Assembly: GCA_016704345.1 (NCBI GenBank) | Contig: JADJAH010000011.1 | Span: forward strand, 273,164-337,163 | Reading direction: 5' to 3' | Source: Ignavibacteria bacterium | GTDB lineage: Bacteria > Bacteroidota > Ignavibacteria > Tepidaquicellales > Tepidaquicellaceae | DNA length: 64,000 nt | Shown here: in pieces, positions 7,952 to 16,516 of the stretch | How the letters are laid out: every line of letters starts with the position of its first letter | Numbering within the stretch: position 1 is the first letter of the stretch | Notes under the pieces: generated by a model | Databases searched by the model: none | The model's input: only the letters and a program-made list of their open reading frames with translations | What the model was told of the DNA's origin: nothing | Program-made: the position numbers and the translations under genes

Positions 7952-9241
7952 ATGAAAGTACTTTACACTTTGATTGTGCTGTTCATTGCTTTTGCTTCCA
8001 ACTCATTCGCACAGAGTCTCAACATGCGGCTGAATCACTATTTTTACACATGGGAAAGAGCGGACAGCATTGGTGGTTCATCAATAACTCACTTGCGCGG
8101 CTATCAAAACCTCTCGTTTGATGTCTCCGGAAAGCAATGGAGCTTCAATACATGGATGCAGACCGGCGAGGACTTCGCAAATGAAATTGGAAGAGGATTC
8201 GAATACACGCTGTACAATGCCTATCTTAAAGGCTCTAACCTCTTCGGCTTCATGGATATGAAACTCGGAAGGCAGTATGTCTATGCCGGAGTCGGAAAAG
8301 GACCATTAGATGGGTTGCTTCTGAAGTTTAAAGCAGGCAAGAAAAAGGAAGTTCAGTTTACCGCGTATGGAGGATTCAATACACCTGTCAATTACGATTT
8401 TAAGGAATACGGCTCACTCAACAATGATTTCTTTGCCGGCGCATCAATCGGATACTACGGCATGCAGGGGCTTGTTGCAAACCTGAGCTATATGGACAGG
8501 CACAGAAAACCAGTGAGTTATACTGCTCCGAGACTTGACAGCGCATTCAATACAATCGAGATACTTATTGAGCCTGATTCTAAACAATACACGCTGGCGG
8601 GTTTTGATTTCAATTATGCCTACAAGCAAATGTTTGGAACTTACGGAAAACTCTTCTACGATCTGAACAGGAAAGTATTGTATCGCGGCGAGATAAATGC
8701 AAGCTATGCAACAGGTCCGGTGAGATTCTCAGCGGGTTATTTATACAGAGAACCGTTGATGAGTTACAATACTATCTTCTGGACATTCACACATAAGGAA
8801 AATCAGGAGATTGAAGGAGCTATAGATTATTCTTTTAAGAACGGATTCAATTTATACGGCAAGCTGGCTGACGTGATATTTGATGACGATAATTCTTTGA
8901 GGTATCAGATAGGATTTAACAGTCCGAATTACGGTCTAAGTTACATCGGCTACTCCGGAAGTGCAGGTAACTCCAACGGCTTCAGCGCATACGGAGCTTA
9001 TCAGCTTGTTGAAGAAATACTTTCCGGAAATGCATCCGTAAATTATTCCAACTACTACTTAGGCACTTTCGAAAAAGAAAAATCTAATGCTCTCAGCGGT
9101 ACATTGGGATTAACATACAGGCCAAACAGGCAGATCTCCATTGATGCTCAGGGACAGATCTTGACAAATAAGGATTACAGCTATGATACGAGATTCCTTT
9201 TGGGAATCAACTACTGGCTATTCAGCAATCTTAACAGATAA
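7952..9241 (+). CDS. Outer-membrane beta-barrel protein of the cytochrome cluster
   Basis: A 429-residue protein with a clear signal peptide (cleavage after NSFA, before QSLNMRL). It contains alternating hydrophobic/aromatic strands throughout, with frequent Tyr, Phe and Gly, and no haem motif. The pattern fits a beta-barrel of roughly 16-22 strands, ending in an aromatic strand close to the C-terminus (INYWLFSNLNR). It lies between a tetrahaem periplasmic cytochrome and a 14-haem cytochrome. The layout parallels the porin subunit of porin-cytochrome conduits, where a barrel sheathes a multihaem wire. I see no recognisable homology to MtrB or OmbB by eye, so the role is inferred from context. 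Confidence 0.7.
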   Translation: MKVLYTLIVLFIAFASNSFAQSLNMRLNHYFYTWERADSIGGSSITHLRGYQNLSFDVSGKQWSFNTWMQTGEDFANEIGRGFEYTLYNAYLKGSNLFGFMDMKLGRQYVYAGVGKGPLDGLLLKFKAGKKKEVQFTAYGGFNTPVNYDFKEYGSLNNDFFAGASIGYYGMQGLVANLSYMDRHRKPVSYTAPRLDSAFNTIEILIEPDSKQYTLAGFDFNYAYKQMFGTYGKLFYDLNRKVLYRGEINASYATGPVRFSAGYLYREPLMSYNTIFWTFTHKENQEIEGAIDYSFKNGFNLYGKLADVIFDDDNSLRYQIGFNSPNYGLSYIGYSGSAGNSNGFSAYGAYQLVEEILSGNASVNYSNYYLGTFEKEKSNALSGTLGLTYRPNRQISIDAQGQILTNKDYSYDTRFLLGINYWLFSNLNR

Positions 9242-9254
9242 CCGGAGGATAAAA

Positions 9255-10514
9255 ATGAAAATGTTAAAATACTATCTGATCTTCGCTGCATGTATAACCG
9301 TCTTTCTTGCGACGACTGCATACTTTCCGGATGTTAAGAAAGGTGATTCTAATACGGAGAGCGTCTATGCATCTGACAAAAAAAGATTTGACAACAGCAA
9401 GATCATTAAGTTTGATCACAAGCTGCACTCTGTGGATGCTGAGATCAAATGTGAAGATTGTCATGTGAAGGCAAAGAACTCTGTCTCTTCAAAGGATAAT
9501 CTTAATCCTTCAAAGAAGGAATGCGAAGCATGCCACGATGTGAATAATGACAAGGAATGCAATCTTTGTCATTATGACAATGTGTACAAGAAACTCAGAG
9601 CATCAAACAGTGAAATGTTGTTTTCGCATAAGCAGCATGCCGCAAACAAGAAATGCACAGATTGTCATAAAGATCTCGACAAGGTTAAATTCTCCGCCGC
9701 GGCTGCTTCGGGTTTTCCATCAATGGAATCATGTTATACATGTCACAATGACAACACTGCAACAAGTGAATGCGCGGCGTGTCATACGAACCTGACAAAT
9801 CTTATTCCGAAAGATCACAACAAGCCAAACTTTCTGAATGAGCACACAACGGTTGCGGGAGTATCGACTTCCAACCAGAACTGTGCTATGTGCCACAGCG
9901 ATAATTTCTGTCAGGTATGCCACAGTGCGAAACCGAAGTCAGGCAATAATACAGGAAATGATTTCTATGCTCCGTATTACACACGCGACGGTGCAACAAG
10001 AATTGACCGCGAAGATCTGCAGAAACTCACAACTGCTCATGATCTCAATTACAGATTCACGCACGGAGTTGATGCCGGTCAGAAAACTTTTGAATGCAAT
10101 ACGTGTCACGATCCGGTCAACTTCTGCGCATCATGCCACCTGAACGGAGGTGAAGCGCTGACGGGCGCAGTTCCCGAAAGCCACAGGCAGCCGAACTTCA
10201 CAACACTTGGTGTGAATACCGGAGGGGGAATACATGCAGATATAGCAAGGCGGGATATCGAAAAGTGTCAATCGTGTCACGATGTTCAGGGAGCCGATCC
10301 CGCTTGCCTGAAATGTCACTTCGATAATGACGGAATAAAAGGCACTAATCCGAAAACGCACGAAACAGGATTCATGAGTGATGATAATGGTTACTGGCAT
10401 ACATCGCAGGGTGCAAATTGCTACACTTGCCACACTGATGCTAATGCGAGGCCAAACGGAATTTCGGGGGTTGGCTTCTGCGGTTATTGTCACGGAGGAG
10501 GTCAGGACAGATGA
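9255..10514 (+). CDS. 14-haem periplasmic cytochrome c
   Basis: A 419-residue protein. The ATG at 9255 is chosen over an upstream in-frame start because it has a GGAGG ribosome site 7 bases before it and a signal peptide right after it. Fourteen CXXCH motifs are spread over the whole chain. The first (IKFDHKLH...CEDCH) has the look of a cytochrome c7/c3 unit. It follows the barrel gene by 13 bp, and its stop overlaps the start of the 7-haem lipoprotein by 4 bp. By analogy with porin-cytochrome complexes it may be the periplasmic plug of the barrel. Confidence 0.8.
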   Translation: MKMLKYYLIFAACITVFLATTAYFPDVKKGDSNTESVYASDKKRFDNSKIIKFDHKLHSVDAEIKCEDCHVKAKNSVSSKDNLNPSKKECEACHDVNNDKECNLCHYDNVYKKLRASNSEMLFSHKQHAANKKCTDCHKDLDKVKFSAAAASGFPSMESCYTCHNDNTATSECAACHTNLTNLIPKDHNKPNFLNEHTTVAGVSTSNQNCAMCHSDNFCQVCHSAKPKSGNNTGNDFYAPYYTRDGATRIDREDLQKLTTAHDLNYRFTHGVDAGQKTFECNTCHDPVNFCASCHLNGGEALTGAVPESHRQPNFTTLGVNTGGGIHADIARRDIEKCQSCHDVQGADPACLKCHFDNDGIKGTNPKTHETGFMSDDNGYWHTSQGANCYTCHTDANARPNGISGVGFCGYCHGGGQDR

Positions 10515-11395
10515 AAACTCAAAACAACACACCGATGATAAGGTTAAGAATTTTCTACATAGTTTTCTTCATCGCAATTTTTTCTGCTTTGACGTACGTA
10601 GGCTGCAGTGATCCTGTTTCAGACCTTACAACAAATCCGCTGCCCGGAGCTCATCCTGAAGGGTGGTCAAATTCAACGACTCCGGCATTTCACGGAAAGT
10701 ATATTTTTGATAACAAAGCATGGAATCTGAAAGCATGTACGCAATGCCACGGTGCCGATTATTTAGGAGGAACCACTGGTTCGAGTTGCTACACTTGTCA
10801 TACAAGTGAACAGGGCCCTGAGGAATGCTCATTGTGTCATGGAGGCGATGGTAAAATTAATCCTCCTAAGGCGCTCAATGGAGAGACAAGTACTTCATAC
10901 ATTGGAGTTGGTATGCACTATTCACATCTCGACTCGACAAAGTACTCGGCTAAGGTTCAATGTAATGAATGTCATATTGAGTTGAGTTCATTTGATGACT
11001 CTGCTCATATAGGTAACTCTCCTGATGGAATTGCGGAAGTTGTTTTCGGAGATCTTTCAAGAAACACACTTGGCGGAGGCATCAATCCTGATCCTGTTTG
11101 GGAAAGAAATGAAGCGAAGTGTTCCAACACATATTGTCATGGAAATTTTGTAAACGGAAATCCGACAGCAGCAGCAAACTGGACACAGTCTTCATCAGTA
11201 TATTGCGGAACATGCCACGGAGATCCTGCAACGCAGAATCCAAATCCAAAACCGAACGGAAATTATGTATCGCCGCACTTCTCTTACTGGACAACCAATG
11301 ATTGTTACCTGTGCCATAATCAGGTAATGAATACTGCAGGACAGATAATTGACAAGAATAAGCATGTTAACGGAGAAGTGAATTTCAACAGATAA
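10511..11395 (+). CDS. Seven-haem outer-membrane lipoprotein cytochrome c
   Basis: A 294-residue protein starting at 10511 (ATGA overlap with the 14-haem gene). A transmembrane signal of about 20 residues ends in a lipobox-like TYVGC, so it is probably lipid-anchored. It has six CXXCH motifs and one CX4CH. The segment CSNTYCHGN followed about 20 residues later by CGTCHGD is the signature of the Geobacter CxxxxCH-CXXCH domain family (PF09698 / TIGR01904), found in outer-surface cytochromes of metal reducers. It is the likely exit-side cytochrome of the conduit. A strong terminator follows. Confidence 0.8.
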   Translation: MKTQNNTPMIRLRIFYIVFFIAIFSALTYVGCSDPVSDLTTNPLPGAHPEGWSNSTTPAFHGKYIFDNKAWNLKACTQCHGADYLGGTTGSSCYTCHTSEQGPEECSLCHGGDGKINPPKALNGETSTSYIGVGMHYSHLDSTKYSAKVQCNECHIELSSFDDSAHIGNSPDGIAEVVFGDLSRNTLGGGINPDPVWERNEAKCSNTYCHGNFVNGNPTAAANWTQSSSVYCGTCHGDPATQNPNPKPNGNYVSPHFSYWTTNDCYLCHNQVMNTAGQIIDKNKHVNGEVNFNR

Positions 11396-11471
11396 CGACT
11401 TTAGAATTTTACGTGTCAGCTTTTGGATGCAAGAGTTGATTGTAGCAAGGATCAGAAATTCTCAGAACATA

Positions 11472-11506
11472 AAAAAACCCACATAAAAATTGTGGGTTTT
11501 TGTTTT
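11472..11506 (+). terminator. Rho-independent terminator of the cytochrome cluster
   Basis: Stem CCCACA / TGTGGG, flanked by A-rich and T-rich arms that extend the pairing, and followed by TTTTTG TTTTT. It lies 77 bp after the last cytochrome gene. Confidence 0.8.
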
Positions 11507-11582
11507 TGCTCTCAAACTAAACGAAGTCATTTTGTAATCAATTCAACAACGTTAATTATATGCATATATCAAAATCAACGGC

Positions 11583-12215
11583 CTAAGACAATTGAAACAC
11601 CATAATATTCTGCTTATCACATTCATCCTTAAACCGGGATTTAAGTTTTACCAACTCCGGGCGTCTGATTCTATTGATAATTTTCATGCAAATCTTAAAA
11701 TCTCCCAAACACCTGTGCAATTCTGCCAATGTTATCTTCTGATCTATGTCATACGGATCTGATAATTTCATTAGCCGTTTAATATTCTTTTCCCAGATCT
11801 CTTTTTCCTCTTCTGATTCAAACAATTCATTTCCACCTCTGACTCTGTCACTGAAGCTCCACCACAATCGAAGTCTGATGTGTTTTTCTTCACCCCTGTT
11901 TTTATAGACTTTTTTTAAGTGCCTCGATATACTCTTTCGTTGTCAGAAACTTTGCTTCTTCATCATACTTGATATTCTGCCACAAGGGATCAGAGAAATT
12001 GAGTTCTGCAATCTTTTTGCTCGCTTTAGCCAGAAGATTGTTTTGCACTTCGAACATCTTGTAATGTTAGGAAACTCCGGTAGCATTGGTGCAATAGTTT
12101 TTCCGTCAGAGAATGTGCGTGCCCCGAATGTATTGCCGCTGATCATAGTTCCTCGTCCCAAAGTATTTTCGCAATTAGGGCAGTGGAATATAATTGTCGG
12201 ACCCGATATAATGAT
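11583..12215 (-). pseudogene. Zinc-ribbon protein of unknown function, two frameshifts
   Basis: Three minus-strand frames join into one protein of about 210 residues. The N-terminal frame encodes a zinc ribbon with CPNC and CSKC knuckles (HCPNCENTLGRG, TRCSKCKTIFW). One missing base in a GG near 12035 shifts into the frame reading AKASKKIAELNF and TTKEYIEALKK. One extra A in the A7 run at 11910-11916 (plus-strand T run) then shifts into the frame reading VYKNRGEEKHIRLRLWW and on to the stop at 11583. The joined frames are continuous in sense. No ATG is visible in frame, and the start is probably near 12212-12215. I recognise no function. Both indels are in base runs, so consensus error is plausible. 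Confidence 0.5.
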
Positions 12216-12334
12216 CTTTAGTTTTTGTTAAAAGATGAAATCATATCAAAGGAGAAAGAGTGTAAGTGGAAAACATGATGCTGGCTTGATAAAATTTGCA
12301 GTGCAGTTCTACGGTTCTTGCCGTTATATGATCA

Positions 12335-12406
12335 CTACTAAATAAGGTTTCTCCCCTATTATGTAAAGTCATACTAAATGAGGTTTCTCCCCTATTATGT
12401 AAAGTT
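12335..12406. repeat. Two direct repeats with a GGTTTCTCCCC core
   Basis: ACTAAAT(A/G)AGGTTTCTCCCC followed by TATTATGTAAAG occurs twice, about 37 bp apart. The same GGTTTCTCCCC core is arrayed at 26176-26301. No gene is visible in the 12240-12460 gap. Confidence 0.6.
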
Positions 12407-12410
12407 AAAA

Positions 12411-12440
12411 AAAAGACCGGCCAAATTGACCGGTCTCTTA
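12411..12440 (-). terminator. Terminator of ccmF
   Basis: On the minus strand, an AGACCGG / CCGGTCT stem is followed by a run of eight T, 21 bp past the ccmF stop. Confidence 0.8.
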
Positions 12441-12461
12441 TTTTGAAATCTTTGCTATTAC

Positions 12462-14873
12462 TTAGTGCTGATGTTTTTTGTGCTGAACATTCTTGTGCCC
12501 GTTGGAACTATGGCCGTTTGAAGCGTGGCCGTTTCCATTGCTGTGAGAATGATCCGAATGATGAGTGACTTTCTCAGCAACTTTTTTCTCTCCCAGAAAT
12601 GCTTTTCTTCTGTTCAAAAGAGCTATAAAGAATCCGATAGCCATGATGATAGTTCCACCCCAGACGAGATTGATCAGCGGCTTTATGCTTGCAGACAGAA
12701 CGAGAGTTTCCTTGTCATCTGCAACGCCTTCCGGCTTGTCTGATACAGCTATAAAAGCTGAGGGTGCGCCGTCAACAGCCATCTGTGTAAGATACAGAGT
12801 ATAATTGTCTTTACCGGGAACCTTAACCGGAATAGGATCGGTGTGACCTTCAGCAAGATGCTGCTCTGCAATAACTGTTTCGGTCTTGCCGTCAACCGTT
12901 ATCTCAAGCTGCGCACCGATAATATTTTCTTCACCGCTCATCATTTTATCCTGGCTGAACTTCGACCTGTCGAAGTCAATGAATTTTATCTTCAATCCTT
13001 TTACATCAAGCTCCTGTCCCTTCTCAAACTTTACTATATCCTGTTCTGTATAAGGACTTCCTACTTCAAGAGACATCGGGGCCAGATAAATATCTTTTAT
13101 TCCAAGATTGGCAATGTCAGGATTTTTCATAATGCCCTTCGAGTATTCGCTGTAGAACATCACCGGCTGAAGGAGATATCCCTTGCCATCCTTTTCTACA
13201 ACAACGTTGAAATGATACTTCTCATCAGCGCTCTTTTCATCTCTGATAGGAGTGGCGCCTTTGTAAGTGAGAGTATATCCAAGCGCTTCCTTAGGCTCGT
13301 CTAATGGAAGAGCAAGATTTTCCTCAACAGAATATTTCGATGAACCGATGATACCAAGAAATAGAACCATAATTCCAAGGTGAGCAATATACGGTCCCGC
13401 TTTGATGGTCTTGTTGGAAATGAGTTTGAGAATTATCTGAAGATTGATCGCAAATGAGAATATAGAAGTTGCCGCAAGTGCAAGTATGAGTACATCTCTT
13501 ATTGCAAAAATTGCAAGCGCAACAGAAGTTACAACTGTTAATGTGATCGGAAGATATAGGCTCTTCAGAAATCTCTGGCTGTTATTATGTTTCCAGGCAA
13601 GCAATATGCTGATGCCGTTTACTGCCGCTATCATTATTGCAAGCGGAAGATTCATCTTATTATAAAATGCCGGATCAACAGTGCCTTGGGAAAATATCGG
13701 CCAGCTTGTTCCTACTCCAATCACCAGCGCACTGGCGCAAAGAGTCACCGCTCCTATAAAGAGAGCTGATTCCCTTGAAAGCATTTCGGAGGTTTCTTTT
13801 GCCGGTGAACCTAAGCTCTTAATTCTGTAAAGAATAAGTCCCAGACCCAGAAGTAAATAGAATCCAAGAAAGGCCACTAGAAATATATAAACTTCCTGAC
13901 CGGGATCAACGAAAGAGTGAACTGAAGCATCTCCGAGAATACCGCTTCTTGTAAGGAATGTCGAATACAACACCAGCACAAATCCAAGGATACATAATAT
14001 CAGACTCGTCTTCTTAAATTTGCCGGTTTTCTCTTCGCCTACAAGTGTATGAATTGCTGCTATGATAACAATCCATGGAACGAAAGATGAATTCTCGACA
14101 GGATCCCAACCCCAATAACCGCCCCATCCAAGAACTCCATAAGCCCAGAATCCGCCAAGCATTATACCAACGCCAAGCACCATGCCTGAGAATAATGTCC
14201 ATGGCAATGCAAGTTTCATCCATCTGCTATAATTGTTCTTGATCAATGCCGCTATAGCAAAGCAGAACGGGACTGCCAGTGAAGAAAATCCGGCCAATAG
14301 AATCGGCGGGTGAATAGTCATCCAGAAGTTCTGAAGCAGGGGATTTAGACCTCTTCCGTCTTCCGGTACGAATCCCAATTGAACATCTCCCGGAAACGAT
14401 TCCCATACTTTGAGATAAGGTGATTTAAGTATGAGAGTGAATAACAACATTGTCTGAATTGAAGCAAATACGAGCATCACGAGCGGCTCATATCTTTCTT
14501 TAAATGTTGTGTGATGATTCGCTTCATAATCCCTGTCTCTTGCTATGAGGAACGAAAGCACAAAAATTCCGAGTACTGCCATCATGAAAGCCCACAAATG
14601 GAAACTTCCTTCCTGGCCTGCATAGAATGTTGACATCAGCAGGTTGAACGGAAGATCTTTTGAGCTGTAACTCCAAACGTATGTATAATCAAACTGATGC
14701 GTGATTATCAGATACAAAAGGAATGCGGCAGATGAAATCGTCATTATAATAGAGAGATGAAAGAACATCCTCGCAAATTTGACGACTTTTTCGTTGCCTC
14801 TGCTTGCCATCGCATAAAGGATGGTCGAGATCAGACAAGCGGCAAACGCTATGTAAACAAAAACGTAACCCAT
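12462..14873 (-). CDS. ccmF: Cytochrome c haem lyase CcmF, with His-rich tail
   Basis: An 803-residue polytopic membrane protein of the CcmF/CycK/CcsA family, which attaches haem to apocytochrome c in the periplasm. The tryptophan-rich haem-handling motif (GWGGYWGWDPVEN) is intact. Conserved histidines appear in TIHPPILL and ASVHSF, and there are more than a dozen hydrophobic helices. A large periplasmic domain sits before the last helix, as in CcmF. The C-terminus ends in a 30-odd residue His/Asn/Gly-rich tail, unusual for the family and possibly haem- or metal-binding. It lies 1 kb from and convergent to the multihaem genes it would mature. Those include CX3CH and CX4CH sites that standard lyases handle poorly. 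Confidence 0.9.
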   Translation of the reverse strand: MGYVFVYIAFAACLISTILYAMASRGNEKVVKFARMFFHLSIIMTISSAAFLLYLIITHQFDYTYVWSYSSKDLPFNLLMSTFYAGQEGSFHLWAFMMAVLGIFVLSFLIARDRDYEANHHTTFKERYEPLVMLVFASIQTMLLFTLILKSPYLKVWESFPGDVQLGFVPEDGRGLNPLLQNFWMTIHPPILLAGFSSLAVPFCFAIAALIKNNYSRWMKLALPWTLFSGMVLGVGIMLGGFWAYGVLGWGGYWGWDPVENSSFVPWIVIIAAIHTLVGEEKTGKFKKTSLILCILGFVLVLYSTFLTRSGILGDASVHSFVDPGQEVYIFLVAFLGFYLLLGLGLILYRIKSLGSPAKETSEMLSRESALFIGAVTLCASALVIGVGTSWPIFSQGTVDPAFYNKMNLPLAIMIAAVNGISILLAWKHNNSQRFLKSLYLPITLTVVTSVALAIFAIRDVLILALAATSIFSFAINLQIILKLISNKTIKAGPYIAHLGIMVLFLGIIGSSKYSVEENLALPLDEPKEALGYTLTYKGATPIRDEKSADEKYHFNVVVEKDGKGYLLQPVMFYSEYSKGIMKNPDIANLGIKDIYLAPMSLEVGSPYTEQDIVKFEKGQELDVKGLKIKFIDFDRSKFSQDKMMSGEENIIGAQLEITVDGKTETVIAEQHLAEGHTDPIPVKVPGKDNYTLYLTQMAVDGAPSAFIAVSDKPEGVADDKETLVLSASIKPLINLVWGGTIIMAIGFFIALLNRRKAFLGEKKVAEKVTHHSDHSHSNGNGHASNGHSSNGHKNVQHKKHQH

Positions 14874-14910
14874 GATGCTTTATTTTGTTAATGAATGGTT
14901 TTAACCGTTA

Positions 14911-15435
14911 TTATTCTGGAATCGGTTTTCCCATTGAAATGTAAATGTCTTCAATTTGTTTCTTATTCGTCATCGCTTCATCGTTCTTCGGATCGATTTC
15001 CAATACTCTTCTGTATCTCTGAAGAGCCGGTTTATATTTATCCTTTGGAGGAAGATCGGCTTCAAACATCAGGTAATTTGCCGCAGCCATTTGCTTATCA
15101 ATACATGCTGTCTTGTCGCCTGCAGCTCCGGTCTTCTTAAATTTTGCATCAGCCTCATCGGCTTCTTTTGTAAGAGATACTACCTTTTCATCATTCCATC
15201 CTTCTCCTGATTTGCTGTCAGTGCTTTTGCTTTCATCTCCACCGTGAGGATTTGCAGACTTTAATTGCCTGTGGATCGAATCATTGGGCATTTCCTGATT
15301 GCCCTGTTGCTGATTCTGTGTTTGCTGTTTCTTCTGATTGCTGCTGAGAAGTTCCGGCGGAACTTCTTTTGCACATGCTGCAAGCAATACTGCTGAAGAA
15401 AAGAGAATTACAATTCTTATTGCTTTCTGTTGCAT
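14911..15435 (-). CDS. Lipoprotein with C-terminal TPR-like helices
   Basis: A 174-residue protein with a signal ending in the lipobox LLAAC (Cys21). A Gln/Asn/Ser-rich linker (about 30-75) follows. The C-terminal helical part (about 85-170) contains a TPR-like phrase, YRRVLEIDPKNDEA. Its start is 26 bp upstream of... the ccmF start on the same strand is 37 bp downstream of its stop, so the two genes probably form an operon. A helper role in cytochrome maturation, comparable to the TPR protein CcmH/CcmI, is an inference from position and the TPR motif only. Confidence 0.6.
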   Translation of the reverse strand: MQQKAIRIVILFSSAVLLAACAKEVPPELLSSNQKKQQTQNQQQGNQEMPNDSIHRQLKSANPHGGDESKSTDSKSGEGWNDEKVVSLTKEADEADAKFKKTGAAGDKTACIDKQMAAANYLMFEADLPPKDKYKPALQRYRRVLEIDPKNDEAMTNKKQIEDIYISMGKPIPE

Positions 15436-15577
15436 TTGTATTGTGTTTTTAATTATAGTTAATGCAATCTCCGTGCCGCGAAAATTGCCGAATATTTGCT
15501 TTATTTAAGGTCTATTATGGAGTGGGAGTTTTTTCCACAATAAGACGAACAACATTTCCCCATTATTTGGTGCCCTG

Positions 15578-16282
15578 TTACTCGGGCTTCATTACTGCCT
15601 CAATTAATAGCTTATTCTCAGTAATAATTCCGGTAAGCGGCAAATCCCATACAAGCTTTCTGCCTTCACGGTCAGTCGCATTTGATGATATTACTTCATT
15701 AGGCAAATTCAGCTCAAATCTGAATTTTCCATTCTGAAACATCGAAGCAAGACCTGACATCATCTCAGCCTTAACCGAATCTTCCATCTCTCCGGCTTCT
15801 CCTTCCGGCGATTCATACAAATACCGGAAAGCCATATTACCGTCTTCAATTTGGTATGTGATCTTTGCCGGCTGATCTTCAAAATCATCGCTTACTTTGT
15901 TCAGTGACTGACCTATTTTGTAAACGCTGTCAAATGTATATCTTACAAAAACAAGGTTCGATGAATCCGGTTGAATTTCTGAATATGATTCAATCAGTCT
16001 CAATCCTTTTGTTGAATCAAAGGAGCTTCTAAGTTTTGACATTTCCGATGTCGCATTGTAAATAGAATCCATCAGATTGGTCTGGCTGCCGGCTGAATCA
16101 AACATCATTGTGAATGTTCCCAGCATGTTGTAGAATTCTTTCTGATAAGTGATCTTCATTTCTTCTTCACCTGATCCGTCGAGATTCAACCTTACTGTCC
16201 TTTCCAGTGTGATACAAGACGATAACAAACCTGACAGAACAATTGAGATTGCAATCAGATAAACTCTGGTATATTTGTTCAA
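15578..16282 (-). CDS. Lipoprotein of unknown function
   Basis: A 234-residue protein with a signal peptide and a lipobox (GLLSSC, Cys23). It is followed by a beta-rich domain beginning ITLERTVRLNLDGSGEEEM. This resembles small exported lipoproteins that open with a strand-turn-strand carrying a DGSG turn. There are no catalytic motifs. It sits 143 bp upstream of the TPR lipoprotein on the same strand and may share its promoter region. Envelope location is well supported; the role is unknown. Confidence 0.6.
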   Translation of the reverse strand: MNKYTRVYLIAISIVLSGLLSSCITLERTVRLNLDGSGEEEMKITYQKEFYNMLGTFTMMFDSAGSQTNLMDSIYNATSEMSKLRSSFDSTKGLRLIESYSEIQPDSSNLVFVRYTFDSVYKIGQSLNKVSDDFEDQPAKITYQIEDGNMAFRYLYESPEGEAGEMEDSVKAEMMSGLASMFQNGKFRFELNLPNEVISSNATDREGRKLVWDLPLTGIITENKLLIEAVMKPE

Positions 16283-16516
16283 ATTTTGTCTTTGATTTTA
16301 GATGCGGAAATCACGGCCTTAATATAAGTGTTGCGACTCATCTTTGAGATTCATTTGAATGCATCTTCAGTAATATCCGTTATACACTTATTTTCGGAAA
16401 GTGAGTTTCAATTTAAGCAAATAATTCAAATATTTAGATATAATTTACAATCTTTAAACTTTAACTGCCGTTTTTGCTGTTCACAGACCCAGGTACACTT
16501 CTTCACACCTTAATAA

